This document shows, in pieces, positions 13,672-20,744 of a stretch of DNA of 23,553 bases. Both the position numbers and the translations under genes were made by a program. The first letter of the stretch is position 1. Each line of letters starts with the position of its first letter. The notes beneath the pieces were generated by a model that made no database searches, had not been told where the DNA came from, and saw nothing but the letters and a program-made list of their open reading frames with translations. The stretch covers positions 1 through 23,553 of the forward strand of contig CATZMG010000031.1 in the NCBI GenBank assembly GCA_958421655.1, given 5' to 3'. Source of the DNA: an uncultured Collinsella sp. (lineage in GTDB: Bacteria > Actinomycetota > Coriobacteriia > Coriobacteriales > Coriobacteriaceae).

Positions 13672-16389
13672 TCAGTTGTTATTGCCACCATCGAGCAATG
13701 CCTCAAAATCCTTCGCCGGCATGGGGCGGTAGTAGAGGAAGCCCTGAGCGTAGCGGGCGCCCATTTGTCGTAGCATGTTCGCCTGCTCATTTGTCTCGAC
13801 GCCTTCGACTTCGACGGGCAGATGGAGTGACTGCGCCATTTCGAGCATCGATGACACGATTTGCGTGCTGCGGCCTTGATCGCGGTCGGTGGGTACAAAG
13901 GCGCGGTCGAGCTTGATGACGTCGACGTTGACGTTCTTGAGCATCGCGAGCGTGGACTGACCGGTGCCAAAATCGTCCATATAGGTCGAGAAGCCGCGGG
14001 TGTGCAGGTCGGCCGTCAGCTTGTCCACGGCCTCGGACTCTCCCGTATAAGCCGTCTCGGTGATTTCGATACGCATGAGCTCGGGCGGTAGGTTGTATTG
14101 GGCGGCAAGCGCCCCCATATGTTCGGCAACGTCGCAGGCAAGGATATCCACGCGCGACACATTAAGCGAAACCGGAACCACGCGAAGTCCTCGATCGATG
14201 CGCTTGCGCAGCCACGAGGCGACACTCTGCCAAATGTGCTTGTCGAGCGTCACCACAAAGCCGCTTTCCTCGAGTGCGGGGATAAACGTTGCGGGCGAAA
14301 TGAGAGAGCCGTCCTTGTCAATCCAGCGGGTGAGTGCTTCGGCGCCAATAATCTCACCGGTTTCCATATCGACCTGGGGCTGCAAGTGGTAGGTAATACG
14401 ACCGTCTGAGAGCGCGTACTGGAATTCGGTCAGCGTGCGGTGGAACGCGACTTCGCGCTCGTACTCCGCGGGGCAGAAAATGGCAATGCGCTCCTTAAAG
14501 TCGTTTTTTGCGCGTCGATTGGTAAACATGGCCTTCGCCTGCGCATCGATGGTGATCTCCTCATTGGAGTCGATGCGGTAAACGCCCATGGACGGCCAAA
14601 AACCTACGCCGTCGTCGTGCTTGGCTACAGCCTCGCGCACGCGCGCATAGACTCGGTGAACGAAATCGTGCTCAAAGGGTATGAGCAGACAGAAGTCGTC
14701 TTGTCCCCAGTATCCCGCGACACCCATGTCGGCGTTCTCGATATCCTTGAGCACCGTGCCCACATCGGCAAGCATACGGTCGCCTTCGGCCTGTCCATAC
14801 CATTCGTTAAATAGGCGCATGTGGCCCATGTCGACGGTGGCGATACACCAAGCGCCGTCGCGCCTCGCCTCGATGAAGGCATTGGCACGGCGCATAAACT
14901 CGCTGGGTCGGCAGAGGCCGGTGAGCATATCGATGCGTTCGGAGATTGCGCTTTTGCGCTCGACCTCGGGTATAGGGAGGCTGTCGTTGGGGACAAGCCC
15001 GCCAGCTGTGCGAAGGCGACGGTCGAGTTCGCACAAAACAGCAGATGTTTGGTAGTCCAGGCGCTCGTAAAAGACCGGGGCGACAATACAAACGGGAGTG
15101 ATGGTGCCGCCCGCGATCTGAACGGGGGCAAAAATGGTCTCTTTTAGACGATGGATCAGGAGTTCAAATGCCCCGTGGTCCAAAGCGTTGCTGAGCACGA
15201 CGAACTGGACACTTCGTGAACGGAAGACGCGACTCCTACCGCGGGTGATCGACAGCATACGGCCTGCGTATTCGGCAAGCATGCTGTCGACCGCCTCGGC
15301 TCCATAGAGCTCGTTGAGCTTCGTCGTGCCGCGAACGCGCACGGCGATGAGCCCTGTTTTGCAGTGGTCACGGCGACAGGCATCGATAGCGTTGACCAGC
15401 ATACGTTGCGTTCCAAGCCCCGTGGCGGCGTCGACGGTCTCGGCAAGGGAATGATTGACGAGTTCGCCGACATAGAGCGAGGGCTCGTTTTCGTCCCCAT
15501 CGATGCGAAAACCGCGAGCACGGCAGAGCACGTAGTCGCCTGTGGCGTTACGTACACGATACTGCATGACTCGATGGTGCTTGGAGCCGTTATAGACTTG
15601 GTCGATGTCGTCGGTAAAAGCCTCAAGGTCATCGGGATGGACGCGCGTTTTCCAACAATCGCGACAGTTGTCTATGTGCTCCGAAGGAAGTCCGAGATCG
15701 CGCAAAGCGTTTTGTGACCAAAGGGTGCGATGTTTATCCAAGTTCTCGATAAAGAAATAACGGCCTTCGTTGAGCATCGAAAAGGCGTCGAAAATGCGAT
15801 CGCTTATTTCGAAGTCGTCGGTGTGGATTTGCGAGATATTGCGCCGATCAAGGTGTACGGCATGACGTAGCTTGTAGTCGTACATGCGATGGTCGGCATC
15901 GAGCGTCATGCGATTGGGGGCCTCGCCCAGGGCGGGGTCGGCATGTGACACCCCGTAGCTAAACGAGTGGGGCATCTCGGAATCGTTGTTTTTGAGCAGG
16001 ACCGTTCGGCAGTGTTCCAGACGTTCGGCGAGGTCGTCCTCGGTCGCAACCGTAGACAGGATGGCAAACTCGTCGCCGCCTATGCGAAACGCCGCCTCGT
16101 CCACCTTCATATACAGCTTGAGATAGAGGCTTACCTGCAAGATATAGCGGTTGCCCTCGTCATGCCCAAAGATGTCGTTGCAGTGCTTAAGGTTATCGAT
16201 GTCGATAAACGCCATGGTCACGGGCAGTTCCTGCTCCCAGATTTCCTCTAAGGAGTGAGCAAAGCCGCCGCGGTTGCCAAGTCCGGTAAGCTGGTCGGTA
16301 AAGGCGGTCCTAATCAGATCATCCTGACGCTCGAGAAGGTCGCGAACGGTCTTTTCGAGCGTTTCGGTGTAATTGCTGACAGTATCCAT
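13672..16389 (-). CDS. GGDEF-PAS-GGDEF*-GGDEF*-EAL protein (c-di-GMP turnover)
   Basis: A 905-residue soluble protein. First GGDEF (about 25-175): DQLTGLGNR, FIDIDNLKHCNDIFGH and intact RIGGDEF (102-108); KVDE sits near the usual RxxD inhibitory-site position, so classic product inhibition is doubtful. A PAS-like domain (about 200-315) follows. The second GGDEF-like domain (about 320-460) is degenerate (FRSRSVQF). The third (about 485-640) has GQDDF (562-566) in place of GGDEF. The EAL domain (about 650-895) keeps GAEALTRW (682-689), SLNVSR, RIEITET, MDDFGTG, IKLDR, EVEGVET and GFLYYRP, so a phosphodiesterase is expected. One active cyclase and one active phosphodiesterase in one chain suggests a switchable enzyme. 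The ribosome site is weak. Divergent from the patatin-like gene. Confidence 0.88.
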   Translation of the reverse strand: MDTVSNYTETLEKTVRDLLERQDDLIRTAFTDQLTGLGNRGGFAHSLEEIWEQELPVTMAFIDIDNLKHCNDIFGHDEGNRYILQVSLYLKLYMKVDEAAFRIGGDEFAILSTVATEDDLAERLEHCRTVLLKNNDSEMPHSFSYGVSHADPALGEAPNRMTLDADHRMYDYKLRHAVHLDRRNISQIHTDDFEISDRIFDAFSMLNEGRYFFIENLDKHRTLWSQNALRDLGLPSEHIDNCRDCWKTRVHPDDLEAFTDDIDQVYNGSKHHRVMQYRVRNATGDYVLCRARGFRIDGDENEPSLYVGELVNHSLAETVDAATGLGTQRMLVNAIDACRRDHCKTGLIAVRVRGTTKLNELYGAEAVDSMLAEYAGRMLSITRGRSRVFRSRSVQFVVLSNALDHGAFELLIHRLKETIFAPVQIAGGTITPVCIVAPVFYERLDYQTSAVLCELDRRLRTAGGLVPNDSLPIPEVERKSAISERIDMLTGLCRPSEFMRRANAFIEARRDGAWCIATVDMGHMRLFNEWYGQAEGDRMLADVGTVLKDIENADMGVAGYWGQDDFCLLIPFEHDFVHRVYARVREAVAKHDDGVGFWPSMGVYRIDSNEEITIDAQAKAMFTNRRAKNDFKERIAIFCPAEYEREVAFHRTLTEFQYALSDGRITYHLQPQVDMETGEIIGAEALTRWIDKDGSLISPATFIPALEESGFVVTLDKHIWQSVASWLRKRIDRGLRVVPVSLNVSRVDILACDVAEHMGALAAQYNLPPELMRIEITETAYTGESEAVDKLTADLHTRGFSTYMDDFGTGQSTLAMLKNVNVDVIKLDRAFVPTDRDQGRSTQIVSSMLEMAQSLHLPVEVEGVETNEQANMLRQMGARYAQGFLYYRPMPAKDFEALLDGGNNN

Positions 16390-16525
16390 GTCGTAAGCGG
16401 CTTTCTGAGGTCGGGCGGATTGCGTCGGGCGAGCTCGTTGTGCACACGCGTTGTTGTCCGGCGCTTTGCGTGTATCCAGGCCCCGCCTTGCTGCGTTGTT
16501 GGGCTACTTTACCGGCTAATGTTCG

Positions 16526-16558
16526 CTGTTGATAACTACTGCGTAGTATAAACAACAG
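16526..16558. promoter_or_regulatory. nested inverted repeat, operator candidate in the divergent region
   Basis: CTGTTG (16526-16531) and CAACAG (16553-16558) enclose ACTAC-TGC-GTAGT (16535-16547), two nested dyads with nearly the same centre. It lies within the AT-rich part of the divergent region, about 140 bases from the GGDEF-EAL start and 155 from the patatin-like start. A dimeric regulator could bind. No direct evidence. Confidence 0.38.
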
Positions 16559-16646
16559 TACACAATTATATATGGGTGCACATGCTGTGGGCGGCCATTA
16601 TTCGACAAACGGCAGCGCGACGATGCGATGTCCGATAAAAATGCGA

Positions 16647-16675
16647 CTGAGACGATATATGTTGACGGGTATACT
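16647..16675 (+). promoter_or_regulatory. promoter candidate for the patatin-like gene
   Basis: CTGAGA (4 of 6 to the -35 consensus) and TATACT (5 of 6 to the -10) are 17 bases apart, with the -10 ending 36 bases before the start codon. The spacing is ideal and the -35 weak. Confidence 0.38.
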
Positions 16676-16711
16676 TGTCCCGTTTTAAAACGCAGGAACG
16701 GAGATGGTCGC

Positions 16712-17581
16712 ATGGCACAGCCGGATACGACGCGCACGGTGGGGCTCGCACTCGAGGGAGGCGGCTACCGCGGTATGTATACGGCAGGCGTGCTCGACGT
16801 TTGGATGGAGCACGGTTTGACCTGCGACCATATGGTGGGTGTCTCGGCGGGCGCGGCGTTTGGCTATAACTTTAAATCGCGGCAGATCGGGCGCGCCATT
16901 CGCTACAACAAGGCCTATTGTGCCGACAAGCGCTATGCAAGCGTGACAAGCTGGTTGCGAACCGGCGACATGTTCAATGCCGATTTTGCCTATCACGAGG
17001 TGCCCATTGAGCGCGATCCCATCGACCTGGAGACATATCGTGCCTGCCCCATGCGGTTTACGTGCGTGTGTACCGATATCGAGACGGGCAAGGCCGTCTA
17101 CCACGACCTGCCCTATGGCGACGAGAGGGATATCGAGTGGATCCGGGCATCGTCGGCGATTCCTGTGGCGACGCGTCCTGTTGCCATTGAGGGCCGTAAG
17201 TACCTGGATGGCGGCGTGGCTGATTCCATTCCCAGCGCTTGGTTGTTTGCGCAGGGGTATGACCGCAATATCGTGGTGCTCACACAGCCGGCGGGCTTTG
17301 TGAAGCAGCCCAACAGTGTGATGCCCATGCTGCGGCGCGTGTTCCGTCACTACCCGGAGTTTGTCGCAGCGCTTGAGCATCGGCATGAGGTCTACAATGC
17401 CACGCTCGATGACCTGGCGCGTCGCGAGGCTGCCGGCGAAATCTTTGTGGTGCGGCCGAGCGAATCGGTGAAGGTGCCGTCGCTGTGCCGCGAACCGGAT
17501 GAGCTCGAGCGCATCTACCAGGTCGGCCGCCACGATGCGGAGGCGACTTTGCCGGCGTTGGAAGCGTATCTGGCGGGGTAG
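16712..17581 (+). CDS. patatin-like phospholipase (YjjU type)
   Basis: A 289-residue patatin-fold acyl hydrolase using a Ser-Asp dyad. The oxyanion loop is GGGYRG (16-21), the nucleophile is S45 in GVSAG (43-47), and the aspartate is D166 in YLDGGVADSIP. The C-terminal part beyond about 200 (MLRRVFRHYPEFVAALEHRHEVYN ... FVVRPSESVKVP) matches the extra region seen in bacterial YjjU-like patatins. The ATG at 16712 has GGAG about ten bases upstream; an in-frame ATG at 16628 has no such site and would add an uncharacteristic N-terminus. There is no signal peptide, so it is cytoplasmic or membrane-peripheral. The lipid substrate is unknown. It converges on the thi operon, with a hairpin between. 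Confidence 0.88.
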   Translation: MAQPDTTRTVGLALEGGGYRGMYTAGVLDVWMEHGLTCDHMVGVSAGAAFGYNFKSRQIGRAIRYNKAYCADKRYASVTSWLRTGDMFNADFAYHEVPIERDPIDLETYRACPMRFTCVCTDIETGKAVYHDLPYGDERDIEWIRASSAIPVATRPVAIEGRKYLDGGVADSIPSAWLFAQGYDRNIVVLTQPAGFVKQPNSVMPMLRRVFRHYPEFVAALEHRHEVYNATLDDLARREAAGEIFVVRPSESVKVPSLCREPDELERIYQVGRHDAEATLPALEAYLAG

Positions 17582-17603
17582 GGCAAACTGCCGTGGACTC
17601 GGC

Positions 17604-17649
17604 GGAAAGCGCATCCCGGAATGGAGGTCCAAACTGGGATGCGCTTTCC
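17604..17649. repeat. 14-bp-arm palindrome between the convergent patatin-like gene and thiE
   Basis: GGAAAGCGCATCCC (17604-17617) and GGGATGCGCTTTCC (17636-17649) pair perfectly around an 18-base loop. It lies between the two convergent stops (17581 and 17694), so it could end both transcripts. No T-run, and no GGGACRG core; the loop has GGAGGTCC. Confidence 0.68.
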
Positions 17650-17693
17650 ATTGCTGAAGATATGAGGCTGCGGATCAGCTGCTCGGCTTAGAC

Positions 17694-18389
17694 TTACGCC
17701 TGCTGCCAGGTGTCGACAAGCTCCTTGGCCGCGGCGCAGGGGTCGTCGGCACTGCAGACGGCGCTCACCACAAAGAAGCCGTCGACGCCGGTGGCCTTAA
17801 GCTGTGGCAGGTCGGCCGTCTTGACGCCGCCGCCCACCACGATGGGCACGGGGCTTGCCGCGTGGAGTGCGGCCAGATCCTCAAAACTTTTGGTGATGAT
17901 GGAGCCATCTGCTGCGCGTCCGCAGTCGCGCTTGGTCTCGGTCTCGTGGAGCGGGCCGATGCCCAGGTAGTCGACCAGGCTCATGTCGGCGGTCTTGACG
18001 TACTCGAGCATCTCCTCGCAACGGGCTGAAAGGCCCACGATGGCATCGGGGCCCAAAAGTTTGCGGCAGACCTCGACGGGAATATCGCTCTGACCGACGT
18101 GCACGCCGTCGACAGCAATGCCCTGCTCGCGTGCGGCGAGTACGCAGTCCAGGCGGTCGTCGATCAGCAGGGCGACCTGACCGGTCTTGCCGGCCTGTGC
18201 GATTGCCTGCGCGGCGTCGCCGGTCAGCGCGATGATCTCGCGGGCGCTTGCCACCTTGGAGCGCACCTGGATGCAGGTAAAGCCTGCGTCGAGCGCCTGG
18301 GCCACCACATCGCTCACGGGACGCCCCAGCGTGTTTTCGGGGCCGAGTACCAGATAGGCCGAGATATCAAGGTTGTCGCGGATGCTCAT
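17694..18389 (-). CDS. thiE: thiamine-phosphate synthase
   Basis: ThiE couples hydroxymethylpyrimidine diphosphate to thiazole phosphate, giving thiamine phosphate. It is a 231-residue TIM barrel. Family motifs are CIQVRSK (39-45, usually QLREK), LLIDDRLD (74-81), DGVHVGQSDIP (94-104), IVGLSA (117-122), DYLGIGPLHETETKRD (140-155) and the phosphate-binding PIVVGGGV (182-189). The ATG overlaps the TGA of the upstream MTH1187-family gene (ATGA, four bases), and AGGAGG lies seven bases before it, so translation is likely coupled. It is the last gene of the thiM operon. The QVRSK variation is conservative for charge. The partner pyrimidine kinase thiD is not in this window. Confidence 0.93.
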   Translation of the reverse strand: MSIRDNLDISAYLVLGPENTLGRPVSDVVAQALDAGFTCIQVRSKVASAREIIALTGDAAQAIAQAGKTGQVALLIDDRLDCVLAAREQGIAVDGVHVGQSDIPVEVCRKLLGPDAIVGLSARCEEMLEYVKTADMSLVDYLGIGPLHETETKRDCGRAADGSIITKSFEDLAALHAASPVPIVVGGGVKTADLPQLKATGVDGFFVVSAVCSADDPCAAAKELVDTWQQA

Positions 18390-18727
18390 CGTGCTTCCTC
18401 CTGCTTTTTGATCTGTGCTTCCATGCGCTCGAGCTTGCCGGTCATGTTGTCGGTAAATCCGGGTCGAATATCGGCTTTGAGCACGACTTCGGTGCGGATG
18501 CCCTTGCTCGCCAACACAAAGGTTGCGTCGCGCACGACCTGCATGACCTCGTCCCAGTCGCCCTCGATCTCGGTGAACATCGAGGTGGTGTGGTTGGGAA
18601 GGCCGCTCTCGCGAATGACGCGCACGACCTCGGCGACCTCGGCGGACAGTTCATCGCCGGTGCCGCACGGGGCGATGGCCACGGCGACGAGTGTGTTCAT
18701 GCCGGCATTGGTTGCGGGCTCGGACAT
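18386..18727 (-). CDS. MTH1187-family presumed thiamine-binding protein
   Basis: A 113-residue protein of the MTH1187/YkoF-like (DUF77) family. VAVAIAPCGTGDELSAEVAEVVRVIRESGLPNHTTSMFTEIEGDWDEVMQVV is typical, ending in a conserved region with KADIRPGFTDNMTGKLERME. The family folds as a ferredoxin-like tetramer, and members linked to thiamine genes are thought to bind thiamine or its hydroxymethylpyrimidine part. Placement between thiM and thiE, three bases after the thiM stop and overlapping thiE, supports that. AGGAGG lies eight bases before the ATG. It is cytoplasmic, without a signal peptide. The exact ligand here is inferred. Confidence 0.85.
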   Translation of the reverse strand: MSEPATNAGMNTLVAVAIAPCGTGDELSAEVAEVVRVIRESGLPNHTTSMFTEIEGDWDEVMQVVRDATFVLASKGIRTEVVLKADIRPGFTDNMTGKLERMEAQIKKQEEAR

Positions 18728-18730
18728 GGC

Positions 18731-19570
18731 TTATGCCTCCTCGAGCTCGAGTTGGTTATCGGCAATATCCTGGGCGGTCGCGCGGTAGAGCTCGTCGATA
18801 AAGGCGACCTTAAAGCTTGCCGGGGCATCGGCGACAGCGGCGGCACGCGTGCCGGCAACGTTGTAGACGGCGGTGCCGCAGATGGCTGCCGTAAACGGAT
18901 CGGCAGCGCAGGCGTACACAGCCAGCACGCCACCCTGCGAGCAGCCGCAGCCGGTGATCTTGGACATGAGCGGACTGCCGCCGTGGGACTTGGCCACCGT
19001 CGTGCCGTCGGTAATCAGGTCGACTTCGCCCGAGACCACTACGGCTCCGCCGGTGTAGCGGGCGAGCGCCACAGCGGCATCGCGGGCGGCGTCGACCGTG
19101 TCGGTGGTATCGACACCGCGCACGCGGCTCAGATCAGCTGCCTCGCCCTCAAGACCCCACAGGCCGGCGAGTGCGATGATCTCGGAGGCGTTGCCGCGCA
19201 CGATGGCAGGCTTGTACTGCTTGAGCTCGTTTACCAGCTGGGTTCGCAGGCTACCGATGCCCAGGCCCACCGGATCGAGCACCCAGGGCTTGCCGGCGTC
19301 GTGTGCCGCCTTGGCCGCGCGGGGAATCGTCTGCTCGTAGATGGGGAAGAGCGTGCCCATGTTGAGATAGATGGCGCCGCCGCCGGCAACGAGCGCCTCG
19401 CCCTCGTCGGGCAGATAGACCATGGCGGCCGAACCGCCCACGGCGAGCTGAGCATTGGCGACAAAGTCGATCGTCACCGTGTTGGTGATGGAGCCGGCCA
19501 TCGGATTGGTGGCGCGAATCTCCTCCACGGCCTTGACCACATTTTGCTTAAGCTGTTCCGAATCAATCAC
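18731..19570 (-). CDS. thiM: hydroxyethylthiazole kinase
   Basis: ThiM phosphorylates the thiazole alcohol so it can be reused for thiamine (salvage). The protein has 279 residues and a ribokinase-like fold: NPMAGSITNTVTIDFVANAQLAVGGSAAM (22-50), IYLNMGTL (67-74), KPWVLDPVGLG (94-104), PAIVRGNASEI (121-131) and the anion-hole/nucleotide motif KITGCGCSQGG (204-214) with its conserved cysteine. The start is GTG at 19570, placed eight bases after AAGGAGG; the nearby ATG at 19577 is in another frame and quickly stops. It is the first gene of the operon thiM - MTH1187-type gene - thiE and sits behind a TPP riboswitch and terminator, so expression should fall when thiamine diphosphate is high. Confidence 0.93.
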   Translation of the reverse strand: MIDSEQLKQNVVKAVEEIRATNPMAGSITNTVTIDFVANAQLAVGGSAAMVYLPDEGEALVAGGGAIYLNMGTLFPIYEQTIPRAAKAAHDAGKPWVLDPVGLGIGSLRTQLVNELKQYKPAIVRGNASEIIALAGLWGLEGEAADLSRVRGVDTTDTVDAARDAAVALARYTGGAVVVSGEVDLITDGTTVAKSHGGSPLMSKITGCGCSQGGVLAVYACAADPFTAAICGTAVYNVAGTRAAAVADAPASFKVAFIDELYRATAQDIADNQLELEEA

Positions 19571-19592
19571 TGCACATGCCTCCTTGGCATAG

Positions 19593-19622
19593 AAAAGGGG
19601 CGCTGTGCATAGACAGCGCCCC
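19593..19622 (-). terminator. intrinsic terminator of the TPP riboswitch
   Basis: On the minus strand GGGGCGCTGT and ACAGCGCCCC form a perfect 10-bp stem with a six-base loop, followed directly by TTTT. It lies between the aptamer and the thiM start, the standard place for transcription attenuation. This is the only clear T-run terminator in the window. Confidence 0.88.
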
Positions 19623-19634
19623 TGTAAAGGCGGC

Positions 19635-19726
19635 ATGCTCCCTACGCCAGCATTAACTGACAGGTTCAAAGGATTGGGCCCCATGCCCTCTCAGCCTTGT
19701 GGTTTGCACCGCCGGCACTCCCGCAT
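19635..19726 (-). promoter_or_regulatory. TPP riboswitch (THI-box) aptamer
   Basis: The minus strand carries the conserved THI-box core: GGCTGAGAGGGC (CTGAGA at 19694-19689), then GAACCTGTCAGTTAATGC (ACCTG at about 19665-19661) and GGCGTAGGGAGCAT. P1 closes as ATGC with GCAT at the two ends. It is followed by a strong terminator and then thiM, so ligand binding should favour termination. Confidence 0.93.
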
Positions 19727-19753
19727 CGAATCTGTTGTTCCCTATACTAGCGC

Positions 19754-19788
19754 ACCTGCCAAAAAGGGACAGGTTTATTTTGGCAGGT
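19754..19788. repeat. AGGGACAGG-core palindrome between thi operon and HAD gene
   Basis: ACCTGCCAAAA (19754-19764) and TTTTGGCAGGT (19778-19788) pair over 11 bases around AGGGACAGGTTTA. It lies in the divergent region between the TPP-controlled operon and the HAD gene, just upstream of TACAAT, so it overlaps promoter DNA for one or both. It shares the GGGACAGG core with the palindrome at 9460-9498, but the arms are different. Confidence 0.72.
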
Positions 19789-19791
19789 CGT

Positions 19792-19797
19792 TACAAT
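19792..19797 (+). promoter_or_regulatory. possible -10 element for the HAD gene
   Basis: TACAAT (5 of 6 to TATAAT) lies 29 bases before the HAD start. No matching -35 is seen at 16-18 bases; that position falls inside the palindrome. Weak evidence. Confidence 0.28.
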
Positions 19798-19825
19798 AGG
19801 TAGGACCGATACGAATGGGGGCCTT

Positions 19826-20734
19826 ATGATTAAACTTGTGCTGACCGATATGGACGATACGCTGATTCCAGCCGGGCATGACGGCGCCAGCGACTACGCC
19901 ATCGAGGGCATTCATGCCATGCAGGCGGCGGGTCTGCACTTTGGCCCGGTTTCGGGTCGCCAGCCGTCCGCGATGGGCTGGATGTTCCGCAATTGCGTCG
20001 AGTGCTTCTCGACCGGCGCGTTCTGCAACGGCCAGGTAATGTTTGTCGACGGTCAGGCGGTCGCTTCGCGCGCGACCGACAACGCCGCCCTTATGCGTTT
20101 GGCTGACTACTTGGAGCAGGAGACCGACGATACGTATCTGAAGGTCTACAGCCTGGGTGATGACTTTTGGAATAACGATGCCTACTGCGTGACGAGCGAT
20201 CCCGAGCGCGTACGCCGCGCCATGGAGTCGGGCGGCAACGCGTGGCTCAAGGGCGAAGAGGCCCCGTGCCGTCCCGTCGTCGATGATGCGCCGGTGTTTA
20301 AGGCGAATATTTGGAGTGCCCGTTCACGTGAGGAGCTCGTGGAGCTACGCGAGCGCGTTGCCGCTGAGGTGCCGGAACTCTCGCTTGTGTTTCCCAACAA
20401 TCGAGTGCGCCTGCTTGACATCCTTCCGGCCGGTTGGGACAAGGGCTGCGCTGCACTGGAGCTGGCGCGCGCTTTGGGCCTGACGACCGATGAGGTGGCC
20501 GTATTTGGCGATTCCGATAACGATCTGCCCATGATCGATGCCGTTCCCAACTCCGTTGCAGTCGCCAATGCCAACGAGGCCGTCACGGCTGCCGCGCGCT
20601 GGCATATCGGCGCTGCGGCAGACGATGCGGTTGCCGGGGCTCTGCATCAGATTGCCGCCTGCGCCGCGACGGGGGAGATGCCGCCGTTTATGCGTCAGAT
20701 GGATGCGACGGGTTTCGACGTCACGAACGTCTAG
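19826..20734 (+). CDS. Cof-type HAD-IIB phosphatase
   Basis: A 302-residue haloacid-dehalogenase phosphatase. Motif I is DMDDTL (D8 nucleophile, D10 acid/base), motif II is in PVSGR (41-45), the motif III lysine is probably K206 in GWDKG, and motif IV GDSDNDLPM (228-236) binds magnesium. A C2-type cap lies between motifs II and III, as in Cof/YidA sugar-phosphate phosphatases. GGGGG lies a few bases before the ATG. LysR follows ten bases after its stop and is probably co-transcribed. The substrate is unknown; a sugar phosphate or phosphorylated cofactor intermediate is usual for the family. The neighbouring thi operon offers a loose hint only. Confidence 0.88.
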   Translation: MIKLVLTDMDDTLIPAGHDGASDYAIEGIHAMQAAGLHFGPVSGRQPSAMGWMFRNCVECFSTGAFCNGQVMFVDGQAVASRATDNAALMRLADYLEQETDDTYLKVYSLGDDFWNNDAYCVTSDPERVRRAMESGGNAWLKGEEAPCRPVVDDAPVFKANIWSARSREELVELRERVAAEVPELSLVFPNNRVRLLDILPAGWDKGCAALELARALGLTTDEVAVFGDSDNDLPMIDAVPNSVAVANANEAVTAAARWHIGAAADDAVAGALHQIAACAATGEMPPFMRQMDATGFDVTNV

Positions 20735-20744
20735 GGAGAAAGCC

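Larger units (their letters stand above)
16390..16711. other. 322-base divergent intergenic region
   Basis: No convincing gene is seen. The half next to the GGDEF-EAL start is GC-rich; the middle (16530-16580) is AT-rich and contains a 33-base dyad. The half next to the patatin-like gene has a fair promoter and a CGTTTTAAAACG palindrome (16681-16692). It should carry promoters for both genes. Confidence 0.5.

Noticed and set aside
1590..19790. Palindromes taken together as a CRISPR array
   Set aside because: The palindromes are isolated, differ in arm sequence, lie kilobases apart and have no regular spacers; there are no cas genes.
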